Origin: Mesorhizobium sp. M4B.F.Ca.ET.203.01.1.1
GTDB lineage: Bacteria; Pseudomonadota; Alphaproteobacteria; Rhizobiales; Rhizobiaceae
Length of the DNA: 64,000 nucleotides
Reading direction: 5' to 3'
Assembly (NCBI RefSeq): GCF_004791025.1
Contig: NZ_SRUO01000006.1
Location: 186,001-250,000, forward strand
Shown piece after piece: positions 45,428-54,519 of the stretch. The notes below the pieces were generated by a model, which made no database searches, had not been told where the DNA came from, and saw nothing but the letters and a program-made list of their open reading frames with translations. Numbering within the stretch: position 1 is the first letter of the stretch; each line of letters begins with the position of its first letter. Both the position numbers and the translations under genes were made by a program.

Positions 45428-47031
45428 CCCCAAGGCTGGACGGCGACTACGACTACATCATCGTCGGCGCGGGTACCGCCGGCTGCGTGCTGGCCAACCG
45501 CCTGAGCGAAGATCCGGCGACGCGCGTGCTGCTGCTCGAGGCCGGCGGCAGCGACAATTACCACTGGGTGCACATTCCTGTCGGTTATCTCTATTGCATC
45601 GGCAATCCGCGCACCGACTGGATGATGAAGACGGCGCCGGAGGCAGGCCTGAACGGCCGCTCGCTGGTCTATCCCAGGGGCAAGGTGCTGGGCGGCTGCA
45701 CATCGGTCAATGGCATGATCTACATGCGTGGCCAGGCTGCGGACTATGATGGCTGGCGGCAGATGGGCAATGTCGGCTGGGGCTGGGACGACGTACTGCC
45801 CTATTTCCTCAAATCCGAAGACCATCATGGCGGCAAGACCAGGCTGCATGGTTCCGGCGGCGAATGGAAAGTGGCGCGGCAACGCCTGTCTTGGCCGATC
45901 CTGAACACGGTGCAGGAAGCGGCGAAGGAATTCGGCATCATGCCGCGCGAGGATTTCAACGACGGCGACAATGAGGGTTCCGGCTTCTTCGAGGTGAACC
46001 AGAGCAGGGGCGTGCGCTGGAACACCGCCAAGGCATTCCTGCGCCCGGCGCTGCGGCGGCCCAACCTGCGGCTGGTCGCCAAGGCGCATGTCGAGAAGGT
46101 GCTGTTCGAGGGCAAGCGGGCTACCGGGGTCAGCTACCTCGCAGGCGGCGAGGCACGCCAGGCCAGCGCCGGACGAGAGGTGTTGCTGACGGCCGGCGCG
46201 ATCAACACGCCGAAACTGCTGGAGCTTTCCGGTGTCGGCCAGCCGGATCGCCTCGCCTCGCTCGACATCGATCTGGTTCACGCCAGCCCCGATGTCGGTG
46301 AGAACCTGCAGGACCACCTGCAGATCCGCACCGTCTACAAAGTGTCGTCGGCGCTGACGCTCAACACCCTTGCCAACAGCCTGACCGGCAAGGCGCGGAT
46401 CGCGCTGCAATATGCCTTTGCCCGGTCGGGGCCGATGTCGATGGCGCCAAGCCAGTTCGGCATGTTCAGCAAATCCGATCCGTCGATGGCGACGCCGGAC
46501 CTGGAATACCACGTCCAGCCCTTGTCGACGGACCGGCTGGGCGACCCGCTGCACCCGTTCCCGGCGATCACCATGTCGGTCTGCAATTTGCGGCCCGACA
46601 GCATCGGCTCCGTACATGCCACGACACCTGAATTGGCCGTGCAGCCGGAAATCCGGCTGAACTACCTCTCCACGGTGCGCGACCGCGAGATCGCGCTGCG
46701 CTCGGTGCGCCAGGCGCGCAAGATCATGACCGCAAAGGCGCTTGCCGACTTCCATCCGGAGGAAATCCTGCCCGGTCTCGCCCACCAGTCCGACGACGAC
46801 CTGCTGCACGAGATCGGCTCGATCGCGACGACGATCTTTCATCCGGTCGGCACCTGCCGAATGGGCGTCGACGACCGCGCCGTCGTCAGTCCCGACCTGT
46901 GCGTGACCGGTGTCGAGGGTCTGCGCGTCATCGACGCCTCGATCATGCCGCGCATCGTCTCCGGCAACACCGCCTCGCCCGTGGTGATGATCGCCGAGAA
47001 GGCGGCGGACATGATCCGCCGACCTGCATGA
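45424..47031 (+). CDS. GMC-family FAD oxidoreductase (choline/alcohol dehydrogenase-like)
   Basis: 535 residues from the ATG at 45424. The FAD motif is YIIVGAGTAGCVLANRLSEDP, the GMC signature 1 is YPRGKVLGGCTSVNGMIYMRG, signature 2 is ITAGAINTPKLLELSG-like (LLTAGAINTPKLLELSGVG), and the active-site His is in FHPVGTCRMG. It oxidises an alcohol, using a quinone or O2 as acceptor. No signal peptide is present, so it is cytoplasmic. As the last operon gene it could oxidise the free polyol before phosphorylation, or be a side enzyme; the substrate is not known. Confidence 0.9.
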   Translation: MTPRLDGDYDYIIVGAGTAGCVLANRLSEDPATRVLLLEAGGSDNYHWVHIPVGYLYCIGNPRTDWMMKTAPEAGLNGRSLVYPRGKVLGGCTSVNGMIYMRGQAADYDGWRQMGNVGWGWDDVLPYFLKSEDHHGGKTRLHGSGGEWKVARQRLSWPILNTVQEAAKEFGIMPREDFNDGDNEGSGFFEVNQSRGVRWNTAKAFLRPALRRPNLRLVAKAHVEKVLFEGKRATGVSYLAGGEARQASAGREVLLTAGAINTPKLLELSGVGQPDRLASLDIDLVHASPDVGENLQDHLQIRTVYKVSSALTLNTLANSLTGKARIALQYAFARSGPMSMAPSQFGMFSKSDPSMATPDLEYHVQPLSTDRLGDPLHPFPAITMSVCNLRPDSIGSVHATTPELAVQPEIRLNYLSTVRDREIALRSVRQARKIMTAKALADFHPEEILPGLAHQSDDDLLHEIGSIATTIFHPVGTCRMGVDDRAVVSPDLCVTGVEGLRVIDASIMPRIVSGNTASPVVMIAEKAADMIRRPA

Positions 47032-47046
47032 ACCAGCGGCGACCGG

Positions 47047-47403
47047 CTATGAGCCCGGTATGTCGTAGATCGCCCTGACCTCGATGGTGCCGAGTTCGGC
47101 CAGCGGAATGTCGCCGGCGATCTCCAGCGCCTCGTCGAGGGTCTCGGCCTCGATCATGACGAAGCCGAGCAACTGCTCCTTGGTCTCGGCGAACGGGCCG
47201 TCGGTGACCAGTCTTTTCCCGTGGCGCCGCCGCACGCTCTTCGACGTCTTCACCGATTGCAGCGCCTGCGCGATGATCAGCTTGCCTTGTTGATCCAACG
47301 ATCTGTCATAGGCCAGCGAATCGGCGTCTAGCTTGGCCGATCCTTCTGGGGTCAGCGCATACAGGCTCTGTTCCTCGCCATAGACCAGGCAGACATATCT
47401 CAT
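47047..47403 (-). CDS. YCII-related (DGPF-type) protein
   Basis: 118 residues. The central motif RLVTDGPFAETKEQLLGFVMIEAETLDEALEIA is the signature of the YCII-related/DGPF family, often fused or linked to ECF sigma factors. No sigma factor is adjacent here. The C-terminus GTIEVRAIYDIPGS is normal. Function is unknown. Its start overlaps the stop of a 75-residue membrane protein gene on the same strand (ATGA at 47403-47400), so the pair is translationally coupled. Confidence 0.9.
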   Translation of the reverse strand: MRYVCLVYGEEQSLYALTPEGSAKLDADSLAYDRSLDQQGKLIIAQALQSVKTSKSVRRRHGKRLVTDGPFAETKEQLLGFVMIEAETLDEALEIAGDIPLAELGTIEVRAIYDIPGS

Positions 47404-47627
47404 TCCGATCTCCCGTGTTGTGATGGACCATAGGATGCGGTGATGATGGTGTCAGCCGCGCCTCCGAACGCCGCCGCATGATCGAGAAGGCATGCCGCGA
47501 TGCCGATGATGGCGACCGCCGCCAGCAGCCGGCCGAAGCCGGAGGGCGGCGGATCGAGCCAATAGTCTTCCTGTCGCCCGGCCTTGCGCCCAGGGCATTT
47601 CCACAGCGCGAAAAACAGATTGTCCAT
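47400..47627 (-). CDS. Small membrane protein, 75 residues
   Basis: The ATG at 47627 has GGAGG five bases upstream, a near-ideal ribosome site; an ATG at 47639 lacks one. The sequence has a basic N-terminus (FFALWKCPGRKAGRQEDYW), a Pro-rich turn and one hydrophobic segment (LLAAVAIIGIAACLLDHAAAF) near 33-53. No family is recognised. The 4-base overlap with the YCII gene supports that it is real. An apparently longer open frame upstream is not coding by content. Confidence 0.6.
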   Translation of the reverse strand: MDNLFFALWKCPGRKAGRQEDYWLDPPPSGFGRLLAAVAIIGIAACLLDHAAAFGGAADTIITASYGPSQHGRSE

Positions 47628-47837
47628 GTGAGCCTCCATCCGGCCGCGAAATCCGTGGCCGCCCGCAGGACGGTCGAGCCCGATGGAAGTCGACATTTTT
47701 GCGCGCGCTTTTTTTAAAAGAGGATTTTTTGGACGCCGGCGCTCCAAGAGCGCGGTGGCCTTCGCGCGTGCCCGCGCTATAGTTCGGGAGAACCCCGGCG
47801 CTCCGCCGGCGCAACCCCGACGATCAAGGAGGATTTC

Positions 47838-48263
47838 ATGGACCGCACCGCGAACGCCGTCTGGAAAGGCAATCTGAAGGAAGGCAAGGGCACGCTCGAC
47901 AGCCAGAGCGGGGCGCTTAAAGGTACGCCCTATTCGTTCAAGGCGCGCTTCGAGGACGAGAGCGGCAAATCCGGCACCAACCCGGAGGAGCTCATCGCCG
48001 CCGCGCATGCCGGCTGCTACGCCATGCAGTTCTCGCACTTCCTCGCCGAGAACGGCACGCCCGCCACCGAACTCGACGCCAAGGCGGTGGTGACGCTGGT
48101 GCCCGGCACCGGCATCACCGGCAGCGCTCTCACCGTCGTCGGCAAGGTGCCGGGCATCGACGCGGCAAAGTTCAAGGAGCTGGCCGAGAAGGCCAAGGCC
48201 GAATGCCCGGTCTCGAAAGCGCTCGGCGCCATCAAGGTTTCGCTCGACGCGAAGCTGGGGTGA
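47838..48263 (+). CDS. OsmC-family peroxiredoxin
   Basis: 141 residues. The start MDRTANAVWKGNLKEGKGTL follows AAGGAGG and the family Cys residues are in AAAHAGCYAMQFSHFL and AKAECPVSKALGAIKVSL. OsmC proteins reduce organic hydroperoxides with these two Cys. It is distinct from the Ohr protein at 62271. The plus-strand gene is convergent with a YceH-type gene, and a palindromic repeat element lies between them. Confidence 0.92.
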   Translation: MDRTANAVWKGNLKEGKGTLDSQSGALKGTPYSFKARFEDESGKSGTNPEELIAAAHAGCYAMQFSHFLAENGTPATELDAKAVVTLVPGTGITGSALTVVGKVPGIDAAKFKELAEKAKAECPVSKALGAIKVSLDAKLG

Positions 48264-48297
48264 TTGGGGTTTTCGTTTGAGGGGCAGCGATCCTTCG

Positions 48298-48456
48298 CCC
48301 CCCTCTCTGCCCGGCCGGGCATCTCCCCCCTCAAGGGGGGAGATCAGATGTCGCGCAGGGTTTCGCCAATCGCCGACGTTGTAAGGGGAGTGTCGTCGCT
48401 GGAGCTGCCAATCTCCCCCCTTGAGGGGGAGATGTCCGGCAGGACAGAGAGGGGGG
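48298..48456. repeat. Rhizobial palindromic mosaic element, copy A
   Basis: A 159-base element with complementary ends: CCCCCTCTCTGCCCGG and a CATCTCCCCCC / GGGGGAGATG pair near each end, with internal hairpins TCTCCCCCCTCAAGGGGGGAGAT-type (48322-48344 and the mirror at 48411-48434). The centre carries GTTTCGCCAATCGCCGACG. Copies B (49152-49304) and C (60595-60748) share the same plan. It lies between the convergent OsmC and YceH genes. Confidence 0.75.
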
Positions 48457-48480
48457 CCTCGCGACAAGGTATCTGATTGG

Positions 48481-49116
48481 CTACCCGCCCAGCGCCTCGA
48501 TCTTCGCCCGCAAAGCCGCGACCTCTTCTTCTAGCGCCCGCACCCTGGCCTCTAGATCGGCATCCGACGCTGACGCAGCCGGCTGCCACGGCGCCGCCGC
48601 GACCGCCGCCACGTCCACCGGCCCTGCGAGCAGATGCACATAGCGGTCCTCGCGCTGGCCTGGCCCGCGCGGTATCTCCTGAACGAGCGGCGGCCGCCGG
48701 CCGATCAGCATGTCGAGTTCACCGCGCAAATCCTCGATCGACGAAAACCGCGCCATGCGCTCGCTTCGCGCCAACAGCTCATATGCAGTCTGCGGCCCGC
48801 GCAACAGGAGCAGCCCGACCAAGGCGGTCTGCGGCGTGGTCAGCGAGAATCGCTGCGCCATCTGATGCTCATAGCGCTCCACGCGCGAACCGAACATCTG
48901 CCGTACCAGCCCCTTCTGCTCAAGCAGCTTCAGGGCCCGGTGCACCTCGGTCTGTTCCAGCGCCATCACCGGCTCGCGCGCCGTCTTCTGGTTGGCGGCG
49001 GCAAGCGCGGCATTGAGCGTCAGCGGATAGACATCCGGCGTTAACTCCTTCTTCTCGATCAGGCAGCCGAGCACGCGCGCTTCGGCGGGAGAGAGGATGG
49101 GAAGGTCTTCGCTCAT
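48481..49116 (-). CDS. YceH-type (DUF480) protein
   Basis: 211 residues. Two winged-helix domains are visible: [43 protein letters not shown] and the second with [41 protein letters not shown]. The C-terminus is a short coiled coil ([19 protein letters not shown]). The family is widespread in proteobacteria, and its role is poorly known though DNA binding is plausible. Repeat elements A and B flank it on both sides. Confidence 0.88.
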   Translation of the reverse strand: MSEDLPILSPAEARVLGCLIEKKELTPDVYPLTLNAALAAANQKTAREPVMALEQTEVHRALKLLEQKGLVRQMFGSRVERYEHQMAQRFSLTTPQTALVGLLLLRGPQTAYELLARSERMARFSSIEDLRGELDMLIGRRPPLVQEIPRGPGQREDRYVHLLAGPVDVAAVAAAPWQPAASASDADLEARVRALEEEVAALRAKIEALGG

Positions 49117-49151
49117 TGCATGCTATCCTTTCTGACGCTGGCGGGACAACG

Positions 49152-49304
49152 CCCCCCTGTCCTGCCGGACATCTCCCCCACCTGGGGGGAGATCAGCAGC
49201 TTCGCCGACCGCGCTTCATCCTTCAACCTTGGAGATAGGCGAAAGCCCTCATGACAGCCAATCTCCCCACCCGTGGGGGTGATGTCCGGCAGGACAGAGG
49301 GGGG
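49152..49304. repeat. Rhizobial palindromic mosaic element, copy B
   Basis: A 153-base element with ends CCCCCCTGTCCTGCCGGACAT and its complement TGTCCGGCAGGACAGAGGGG (49284-49303). Internal inverted repeats are CATCTCCCCCACCTGGGGGGAGAT-like at 49170-49192 and ATCTCCCCACCCGTGGGGGTGAT-like at 49261-49283. The centre contains a TTGGAGATAGGCGAAAGCC segment close to the centre of copy C. It lies between yceH and sdhB. Confidence 0.75.
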
Positions 49305-49352
49305 CGCGAAGGATCGCCGCGTTTGAGGTTCTCGTGGGTTATCCCGCCAAGG

Positions 49353-50132
49353 CTAAACCCGCCGCTCCACCATCATCTTCTTGATCTCGGCGATCGCCTT
49401 GGCGGGATTGAGCCCCTTGGGGCAGGTCTGCGCGCAGTTCATGATGGTGTGGCAGCGATAGAGCCGGAACGGGTCCTCGAGATTGTCGAGCCGCTCGCCC
49501 TTGGCCTCGTCGCGGCTGTCGATCAGCCAGCGATAGGCCTGCAAGAGCACCGCCGGGCCGAGATAGCGGTCGCCGTTCCACCAGTAGCTCGGGCAGGACG
49601 TCGAGCAGCAGGCGCACAGGATGCATTCGTAGAGCCCGTCGAGCTTCTCGCGGTCCTCATGGCTCTGCAGCCATTCCTTGGCCGGCTCCGGCGACACCGT
49701 CTTCAGCCACGGCTCGATCGAGGCGTGCTGGGCATAGAAATTGGTGAGGTCGGGAACCAGGTCCTTGATCACCGGCATATGCGGCAGCGGATAGACTTTC
49801 ACCGCGCCGGAAATGTCGTCGCAGCCCTTGGTGCAGGCGAGCGTGTTGGAGCCGTCGATGTTCATGGCGCAGGAGCCGCAAATGCCTTCGCGGCAGGAGC
49901 GGCGCAGCGTCAGCGTCGGGTCGATCTTGTTCTTGATGTAGAGCAGCGCGTCGAGCACCATCGGGCCGCAATCGTCCATGTCGACGAAATAGGTGTCCAT
50001 GCGCGGGTTCTCGTCATCGTCCGGCGACCAGCGGTAGATGCGGTATTCGCGAAGATTGGTGGCGCCCTCCGGCTTCGGCCAGGTCTTGCCCTGCTGAACT
50101 TTCGAATTCTTGGGAAGCGTGAGTTCGACCAT
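49353..50132 (-). CDS. sdhB: Succinate dehydrogenase iron-sulfur subunit
   Basis: 259 residues. The [2Fe-2S] ligands are Cys80, Cys85 and Cys88 ([13 protein letters not shown]) plus Cys100; the [4Fe-4S] and [3Fe-4S] ligands lie in [17 protein letters not shown] and [21 protein letters not shown]. It passes electrons from the FAD subunit to ubiquinone. Its start codon overlaps the stop of the DUF3052-like gene by one base (TAATG), so the inserted gene is translationally coupled to it. It is the last gene of the sdh operon. Confidence 0.97.
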   Translation of the reverse strand: MVELTLPKNSKVQQGKTWPKPEGATNLREYRIYRWSPDDDENPRMDTYFVDMDDCGPMVLDALLYIKNKIDPTLTLRRSCREGICGSCAMNIDGSNTLACTKGCDDISGAVKVYPLPHMPVIKDLVPDLTNFYAQHASIEPWLKTVSPEPAKEWLQSHEDREKLDGLYECILCACCSTSCPSYWWNGDRYLGPAVLLQAYRWLIDSRDEAKGERLDNLEDPFRLYRCHTIMNCAQTCPKGLNPAKAIAEIKKMMVERRV

Positions 50133-50566
50133 TACCTGCGGTCCTTTCGGATGACGAGCTTCAGCCCGGACCAGATTTCATTCACGGCCGCGACCTTGAC
50201 GTCGACCAGGTCGCGCTTCAGCGCCTCGGCGCGGATGACGTCCTCGGTGACGTCGGTCGCCACTTTCGACGCCTTCTTCGGCCATGAAACCCAGACCATG
50301 CCATCGCGCTTGATCGCCGTCTCGATGAGGGCCAAGCCGTCCTCGATCTCGGCGCGCTGCCGGGTGAAGGCATGCACGGCATCGTATTTCTGGCGACCAG
50401 AAATTTCCGACCAGTCGGCCAGCCGGTCGATCGCAGCAAAGTCCACGGCTCCGGCAAGATCATCCAGCTCCGGCGGCAGCGCGATGAAGGCGGCGACCAT
50501 GCCGTCCTTCAGGCCGAGCTTGGCCGGAAGCGGGGTGCCGGAATATCCCGTTGCCGCCAGCGCCAT
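50132..50566 (-). CDS. DUF3052-like protein encoded inside the sdh operon
   Basis: 144 residues. The visible pattern [26 protein letters not shown], then [55 protein letters not shown] matches DUF3052, a small cytoplasmic family of unknown function with a Trp-Pro-Lys-Lys motif. There is no signal peptide. It lies between sdhA (2-base gap) and sdhB (1-base overlap), so it must be co-translated with the complex II genes. It is not one of the known SDH assembly factors (SdhE is absent here). Confidence 0.8.
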   Translation of the reverse strand: MALAATGYSGTPLPAKLGLKDGMVAAFIALPPELDDLAGAVDFAAIDRLADWSEISGRQKYDAVHAFTRQRAEIEDGLALIETAIKRDGMVWVSWPKKASKVATDVTEDVIRAEALKRDLVDVKVAAVNEIWSGLKLVIRKDRR

Positions 50567-50568
50567 CG

Positions 50569-52401
50569 TCAGTACACCCTGGCTTTCGGCGCAATCTTGG
50601 CGAGGCTGATGCCGCCGTCCTTTTCGGCCAGCAGCGGCTCGGTGTGCACCGGACGATAGGTCAGCGTCACCTTGCCGTCCTCGCCGAGATGGGCCAGCGT
50701 GTGCTTGCGCCAGGTGGCGTCGTCGCGGGTCGAGAAGTCCTCCCGGGCGTGCGCGCCGCGGCTCTCCTTGCGCGCCTCGGCGCCGTAGACCGTGGTGATG
50801 GCGTTTGCCATCAGGTTTTCCAGCTCCAGCGTCTCGACCAGGTCCGAATTCCAGATCATCGAGCGGTCGAACACTTTTATGTCCTTGAGCTCGCCCCAGA
50901 TCTGCGAAATCCGCTTGCAGCCGTTCTCCAACGATTCCTGCGTGCGGAACACCGCCGCGTCTTCCTGCATCGCCTTCTGCATCTTTTCGCGAAGCACCGC
51001 CGTCGGCGTCGAGCCGTTGGCGTGGCGAAGCCGGTCGAAGCGGTCCATGATCTTCTCGACCGAGGCTTCGTTCGGCGACGGGATCGCCGACTTGCGGTCG
51101 ATCACCTGGCCGGCGCGGATCGCCGCGGCGCGGCCGAACACGACGAGATCGATCAGCGAGTTGGAACCCAGCCGGTTGGCGCCGTGCACCGAGGCGCAGC
51201 CGGCCTCGCCGACCGCCATCAGCCCTGGCGACACCTTGTCCGGACTCGCGGCTGTCGGGTTCAACACCTCGCCCCAGTAGTTGGTCGGCACGCCGCCCAT
51301 ATTGTAGTGCACCGTCGGCAGCACCGGGATCGGATCCTTGGTGAGGTCGACGCCGGCGAAGATCTTCGCCGACTCCGAGATGCCGGGCAGCCGCTCGTGC
51401 AGCACCGCCGGATCGAGATGGTCGAGATGCAGGAAGATGTGGTCCTTGTTCTTGCCGACGCCGCGCCCCTCGCGGATCTCCAGCGTCATGCAGCGCGAGA
51501 CGACGTCGCGCGAGGCGAGGTCCTTGGCCGACGGCGCGTAACGCTCCATGAAGCGCTCACCCTCGGAATTGACGAGGTAGCCGCCTTCGCCGCGCGCACC
51601 CTCGGTAATCAGGCAGCCGGCGCCATAGATGCCGGTCGGGTGGAACTGCACGAACTCCATGTCCTGCAGCGGCAGCCCGGCGCGGGCCGCCATGCCGCCG
51701 CCGTCACCGGTGCAGGTATGCGCCGACGTCGCCGAGAAATAGGCGCGACCGTAGCCGCCGGTCGCCAGCACCACCATCTTGGCCGAGAAGCGGTGGATGG
51801 TGCCGTCGTCGAGGTTCCACGCGACGACGCCGGTGCAGGTGCCGTTCGGCTCCATGATCAGGTCGAGCGCGAAATACTCGATGAAGAACTGAGCGTTGTT
51901 CTTCAACGACTGGCCGTAGAGCGTGTGCAGGATGGCGTGGCCGGTGCGGTCGGCGGCGGCGCAGGTGCGCTGCACCGGCGGGCCGTCGCCGTAGTTCATC
52001 ATGTGGCCGCCGAACGGCCGCTGGTAGATCTTGCCTTCCTCGGTGCGCGAGAACGGCACGCCGTAATGCTCGAGCTCGTAGACGGCGGCCGGCGCCTCGC
52101 GCACCATGTATTCCATGGCGTCGACATCGCCCAGCCAGTCCGAGCCCTTGACGGTGTCGTACATGTGCCACTGCCAGGAATCCGGGCCCATGTTGGAGAG
52201 CGAGGCGGCGATGCCGCCTTGCGCCGCCACCGTATGCGAGCGCGTCGGGAACACCTTGGTGATGCAGGCGGTGCGCAGGCCCTGCTCGGCCATGCCGAGC
52301 GTGGCGCGCAGGCCGGCGCCGCCGGCGCCGACGATCACCACGTCGAACTTGTGGTCGACGAAAGTGTAGGCGGAATTGGCTGATTTCGCGTCCTTGGCCA
52401 A
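50569..52401 (-). CDS. sdhA: Succinate dehydrogenase flavoprotein subunit
   Basis: 610 residues. The FAD motif is [21 protein letters not shown], and the covalent FAD His is His56 in [10 protein letters not shown]. Other landmarks are [25 protein letters not shown] and [17 protein letters not shown]. It oxidises succinate to fumarate. It is preceded by sdhD and sdhC and followed by the DUF3052-like gene with a 2-base gap. Length is normal. Confidence 0.97.
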   Translation of the reverse strand: MAKDAKSANSAYTFVDHKFDVVIVGAGGAGLRATLGMAEQGLRTACITKVFPTRSHTVAAQGGIAASLSNMGPDSWQWHMYDTVKGSDWLGDVDAMEYMVREAPAAVYELEHYGVPFSRTEEGKIYQRPFGGHMMNYGDGPPVQRTCAAADRTGHAILHTLYGQSLKNNAQFFIEYFALDLIMEPNGTCTGVVAWNLDDGTIHRFSAKMVVLATGGYGRAYFSATSAHTCTGDGGGMAARAGLPLQDMEFVQFHPTGIYGAGCLITEGARGEGGYLVNSEGERFMERYAPSAKDLASRDVVSRCMTLEIREGRGVGKNKDHIFLHLDHLDPAVLHERLPGISESAKIFAGVDLTKDPIPVLPTVHYNMGGVPTNYWGEVLNPTAASPDKVSPGLMAVGEAGCASVHGANRLGSNSLIDLVVFGRAAAIRAGQVIDRKSAIPSPNEASVEKIMDRFDRLRHANGSTPTAVLREKMQKAMQEDAAVFRTQESLENGCKRISQIWGELKDIKVFDRSMIWNSDLVETLELENLMANAITTVYGAEARKESRGAHAREDFSTRDDATWRKHTLAHLGEDGKVTLTYRPVHTEPLLAEKDGGISLAKIAPKARVY

Positions 52402-52405
52402 AATG

Positions 52406-52801
52406 TCAGCCTCCGAATGCCAGTTTGAGCAGGGCGAAGAGCGAGGCGACGCCGACCGCTACGGAAAAGAATGTGTTGAGCGCGATCAGCGCCAGCTTCA
52501 TGCCTTCGCCATGCACGTAATCCTCGATGATCACCTGCATGCCGAGCCGCATGTGGTAGAGGCCGGAAATCAGCACCAGCGCCAGCACCAGCGCCACGAA
52601 CGGATTGGCGAGCGCCGCCCGCACTTCCGTGTAGCCGTGGCCGTTGAGCGCGATCAGGAAGCCGACGAAGAACAGGATGAGCGGGATGTTGGCGATCGCC
52701 GTCAGCCGCTGGCGCCAGAAATGGCCGGTGCCCTCGCGGGCGGAGCCGAGGCCGCGCACCTTGGCCAGCGGCGTGCGCATGTCGGTGTTCTTGCCGCTCA
52801 T
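52406..52801 (-). CDS. sdhD: Succinate dehydrogenase membrane anchor subunit
   Basis: 131 residues from the ATG at 52801. Three hydrophobic segments (about 36-54, 64-86, 102-126) and the conserved [23 protein letters not shown], which holds the heme b His and the quinone-site Asp/Tyr, identify the SdhD family. It lies 2 bases after sdhC and 4 bases before sdhA, in a tight sdhCDA unit. Confidence 0.93.
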   Translation of the reverse strand: MSGKNTDMRTPLAKVRGLGSAREGTGHFWRQRLTAIANIPLILFFVGFLIALNGHGYTEVRAALANPFVALVLALVLISGLYHMRLGMQVIIEDYVHGEGMKLALIALNTFFSVAVGVASLFALLKLAFGG

Positions 52802-52803
52802 GG

Positions 52804-53223
52804 TCAGGCTCCCCGCGCCATGTAGCCGGCGATCCAGATCAGCAGCGTGAGCAGGATCGAGCCGGCCAGAGTCGCCCAGGCGATCTTCGAGGCCGTGTGC
52901 TTCTCGAGCCCGGCGCCCGTGTCCCAGACCAGGTGCCTTATGCCGCCCAGCATGTGGTGCATCAGCGCCCAGGTGTAGCCGAACAGCACCAGCCGCCCCA
53001 GCCACGAGCCGAAGGCCCAATTGACCCAATCGAAGGTGGCCTCGGAGCTCGCCGCCGCCATCAGCCAGAACGCCACCAGCAGCGTGCCGAAATAGAGCGC
53101 GCCGCCGGTGATGCGATGGATGATCGACATCGTCATGGTGATCGGCGGCCGATACACGGTGAGGTGCGGCGAAAGCGGCCGTTCACGTCTGGCAAATTCG
53201 CGGGTGGCTGGTGATTTGCTCAT
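52804..53223 (-). CDS. sdhC: Succinate dehydrogenase cytochrome b556 subunit
   Basis: 139 residues from the ATG at 53223. The N-terminal [31 protein letters not shown] contains the conserved HRITG heme/quinone motif; three hydrophobic segments follow, and [15 protein letters not shown] is the second family motif. It anchors SdhAB in the membrane and binds heme b. It starts the operon sdhC-sdhD-sdhA-DUF3052-sdhB on the minus strand. Confidence 0.94.
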   Translation of the reverse strand: MSKSPATREFARRERPLSPHLTVYRPPITMTMSIIHRITGGALYFGTLLVAFWLMAAASSEATFDWVNWAFGSWLGRLVLFGYTWALMHHMLGGIRHLVWDTGAGLEKHTASKIAWATLAGSILLTLLIWIAGYMARGA

Positions 53224-53459
53224 GGCTCCCCCAGTTCGGCGTCTCCTGGAGCCCCAGCGGAAAGGCGGCATTGCCGCCTTCGGTTGCGACTTCGGACAGC
53301 CGGTTTCTAATGCTCTTTTTGCACCGCGTCAAAGCCGGAAAATCGTTTTGGAAACGTCATTTAGTCTGACAAAAAGGCCGGCTTTTGCTTCAATCGATTA
53401 GGGCGCGGCCGAAAGCCGGCGCAATGTTTCGCTGCAGTGCGGTATGCCGATGAAGATTG

Positions 53460-53900
53460 CTACCTTCTGCAGGTGAGCGGCGTCGATCCTTTCTTCATCA
53501 GCAGGGCCTCGCGTCCGTCGATCACAACCGCGTCATGCGTCGCCGCCGCCTGGTAGCGGCTGCTCTGGTTGGCGGGCGATGCCGCAAACTCCTCGGTCCA
53601 GCCATCCGGCCCCGCGACACGCAGCGACGTGCCGAGATTTTGGATCGAGATCACGGAGCCATTGCATCTGTAGGTGGCCATGCCGATAGCCGATCGCGGC
53701 GCAGTCAGGTCGGTGGTGATCTTGGCTGCGGATGCCGGAGCAGGTGCTGGAGGCGCCGCGGGTGCGGTGGACTGCAGGACCGGAGCAGGAGAGACCGCAG
53801 CCGATGCCGCCTTGGGCGCGCCGTCCTGCGGCACACAGGCTGCGGCCGCAGCGAGCAACGGAGCAAGGAGCAATCCCCGAACCAAGCGGCGTGACGCCAT
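53460..53900 (-). CDS. Putative MliC-like lipoprotein
   Basis: 146 residues. A lipoprotein signal ends at Cys22 (LAAAAAC), followed by a Pro/Ala linker (25-60). The C-terminal 85 residues have a pattern like the MliC/PliC lysozyme-inhibitor fold: TYRCNGSVISIQNLG, SSRYQAAATHDAVVIDGREALLMKKGSTPLTCRR, with two Cys that may bridge. MliC proteins inhibit C-type lysozyme. The match is by pattern only, so I call it putative. It lies upstream of the sdh operon on the same strand, but the 236-base gap suggests a separate unit. Confidence 0.6.
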   Translation of the reverse strand: MASRRLVRGLLLAPLLAAAAACVPQDGAPKAASAAVSPAPVLQSTAPAAPPAPAPASAAKITTDLTAPRSAIGMATYRCNGSVISIQNLGTSLRVAGPDGWTEEFAASPANQSSRYQAAATHDAVVIDGREALLMKKGSTPLTCRR

Positions 53901-54159
53901 GTGCTGCCCCTCCTGTGCGCGGCACGCTAGCCACGATGTCGTTCCTGATCAAGCTCACCCGGCTCAAGCGGCTGGTCGAGATGGCGCGATGGTGCGGGCA
54001 AGCATGGCCGAAAGATGGCCACCCCGTCTGCCGAAATTAACCATGTTTGTTAAAGTCCGGCTGAGAAAACGTCCCGGCTCTTAACAAAGGTTAAGAAAAG
54101 GTTAATTTCCGATTCGAACAGGCTCCAGACCGAAACGGTCGAAGCAAACGGAGGGTGCC

Positions 54160-54519
54160 ATGCGTTCGAATTCGAGCAGACTGCGCCTTGCGGCGCTTGC
54201 GCTGGCGGCACTCGCCGTCGGCTTCACGGCGCCGGCCGAGGCCGGGCTGCGCCACCACGACCGCGTCTATGCCGATTCCTTCGGCAATCTCGTCATCGAC
54301 AGCGCCGCCGGCTACAAGCGCATCATCGTCGGCGAAGGCAGGCACGCCAAGGAACTCTCGAACTTTACCAGTGCCGGCGAGCCCGACGTGGTCTACGAGA
54401 ATGAATCCGACGAGACCGTTGGCCGCGGCTGCTACCAGCCGCCGGTCTTCATCAAGGGCCGCTCCTATATGTACGGCCTGTCCGACGGCGAGATGCCGAA
54501 CCTCAGCCCCTGCCGTTGA
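54160..54519 (+). CDS. Hypothetical secreted protein, 119 residues
   Basis: The ATG at 54160 follows CGGAGGG. The N-terminus is a signal peptide (about 1-28, ending APAEAG). The mature part is rich in Gly/Asp/Glu: HHDRVYADSFGNLVIDSAAGYKRIIVGEG and a Cys pair (GRGCYQPP and LSPCR). I recall similar proteins in rhizobia without known function. Its last 17 bases overlap the end of the convergent diguanylate cyclase gene. Confidence 0.7.
   Translation: MRSNSSRLRLAALALAALAVGFTAPAEAGLRHHDRVYADSFGNLVIDSAAGYKRIIVGEGRHAKELSNFTSAGEPDVVYENESDETVGRGCYQPPVFIKGRSYMYGLSDGEMPNLSPCR

Noticed and set aside
50551..52383. A 610-codon open frame opposite sdhA
   Set aside because: Mirror frame of sdhA without recognisable protein features.
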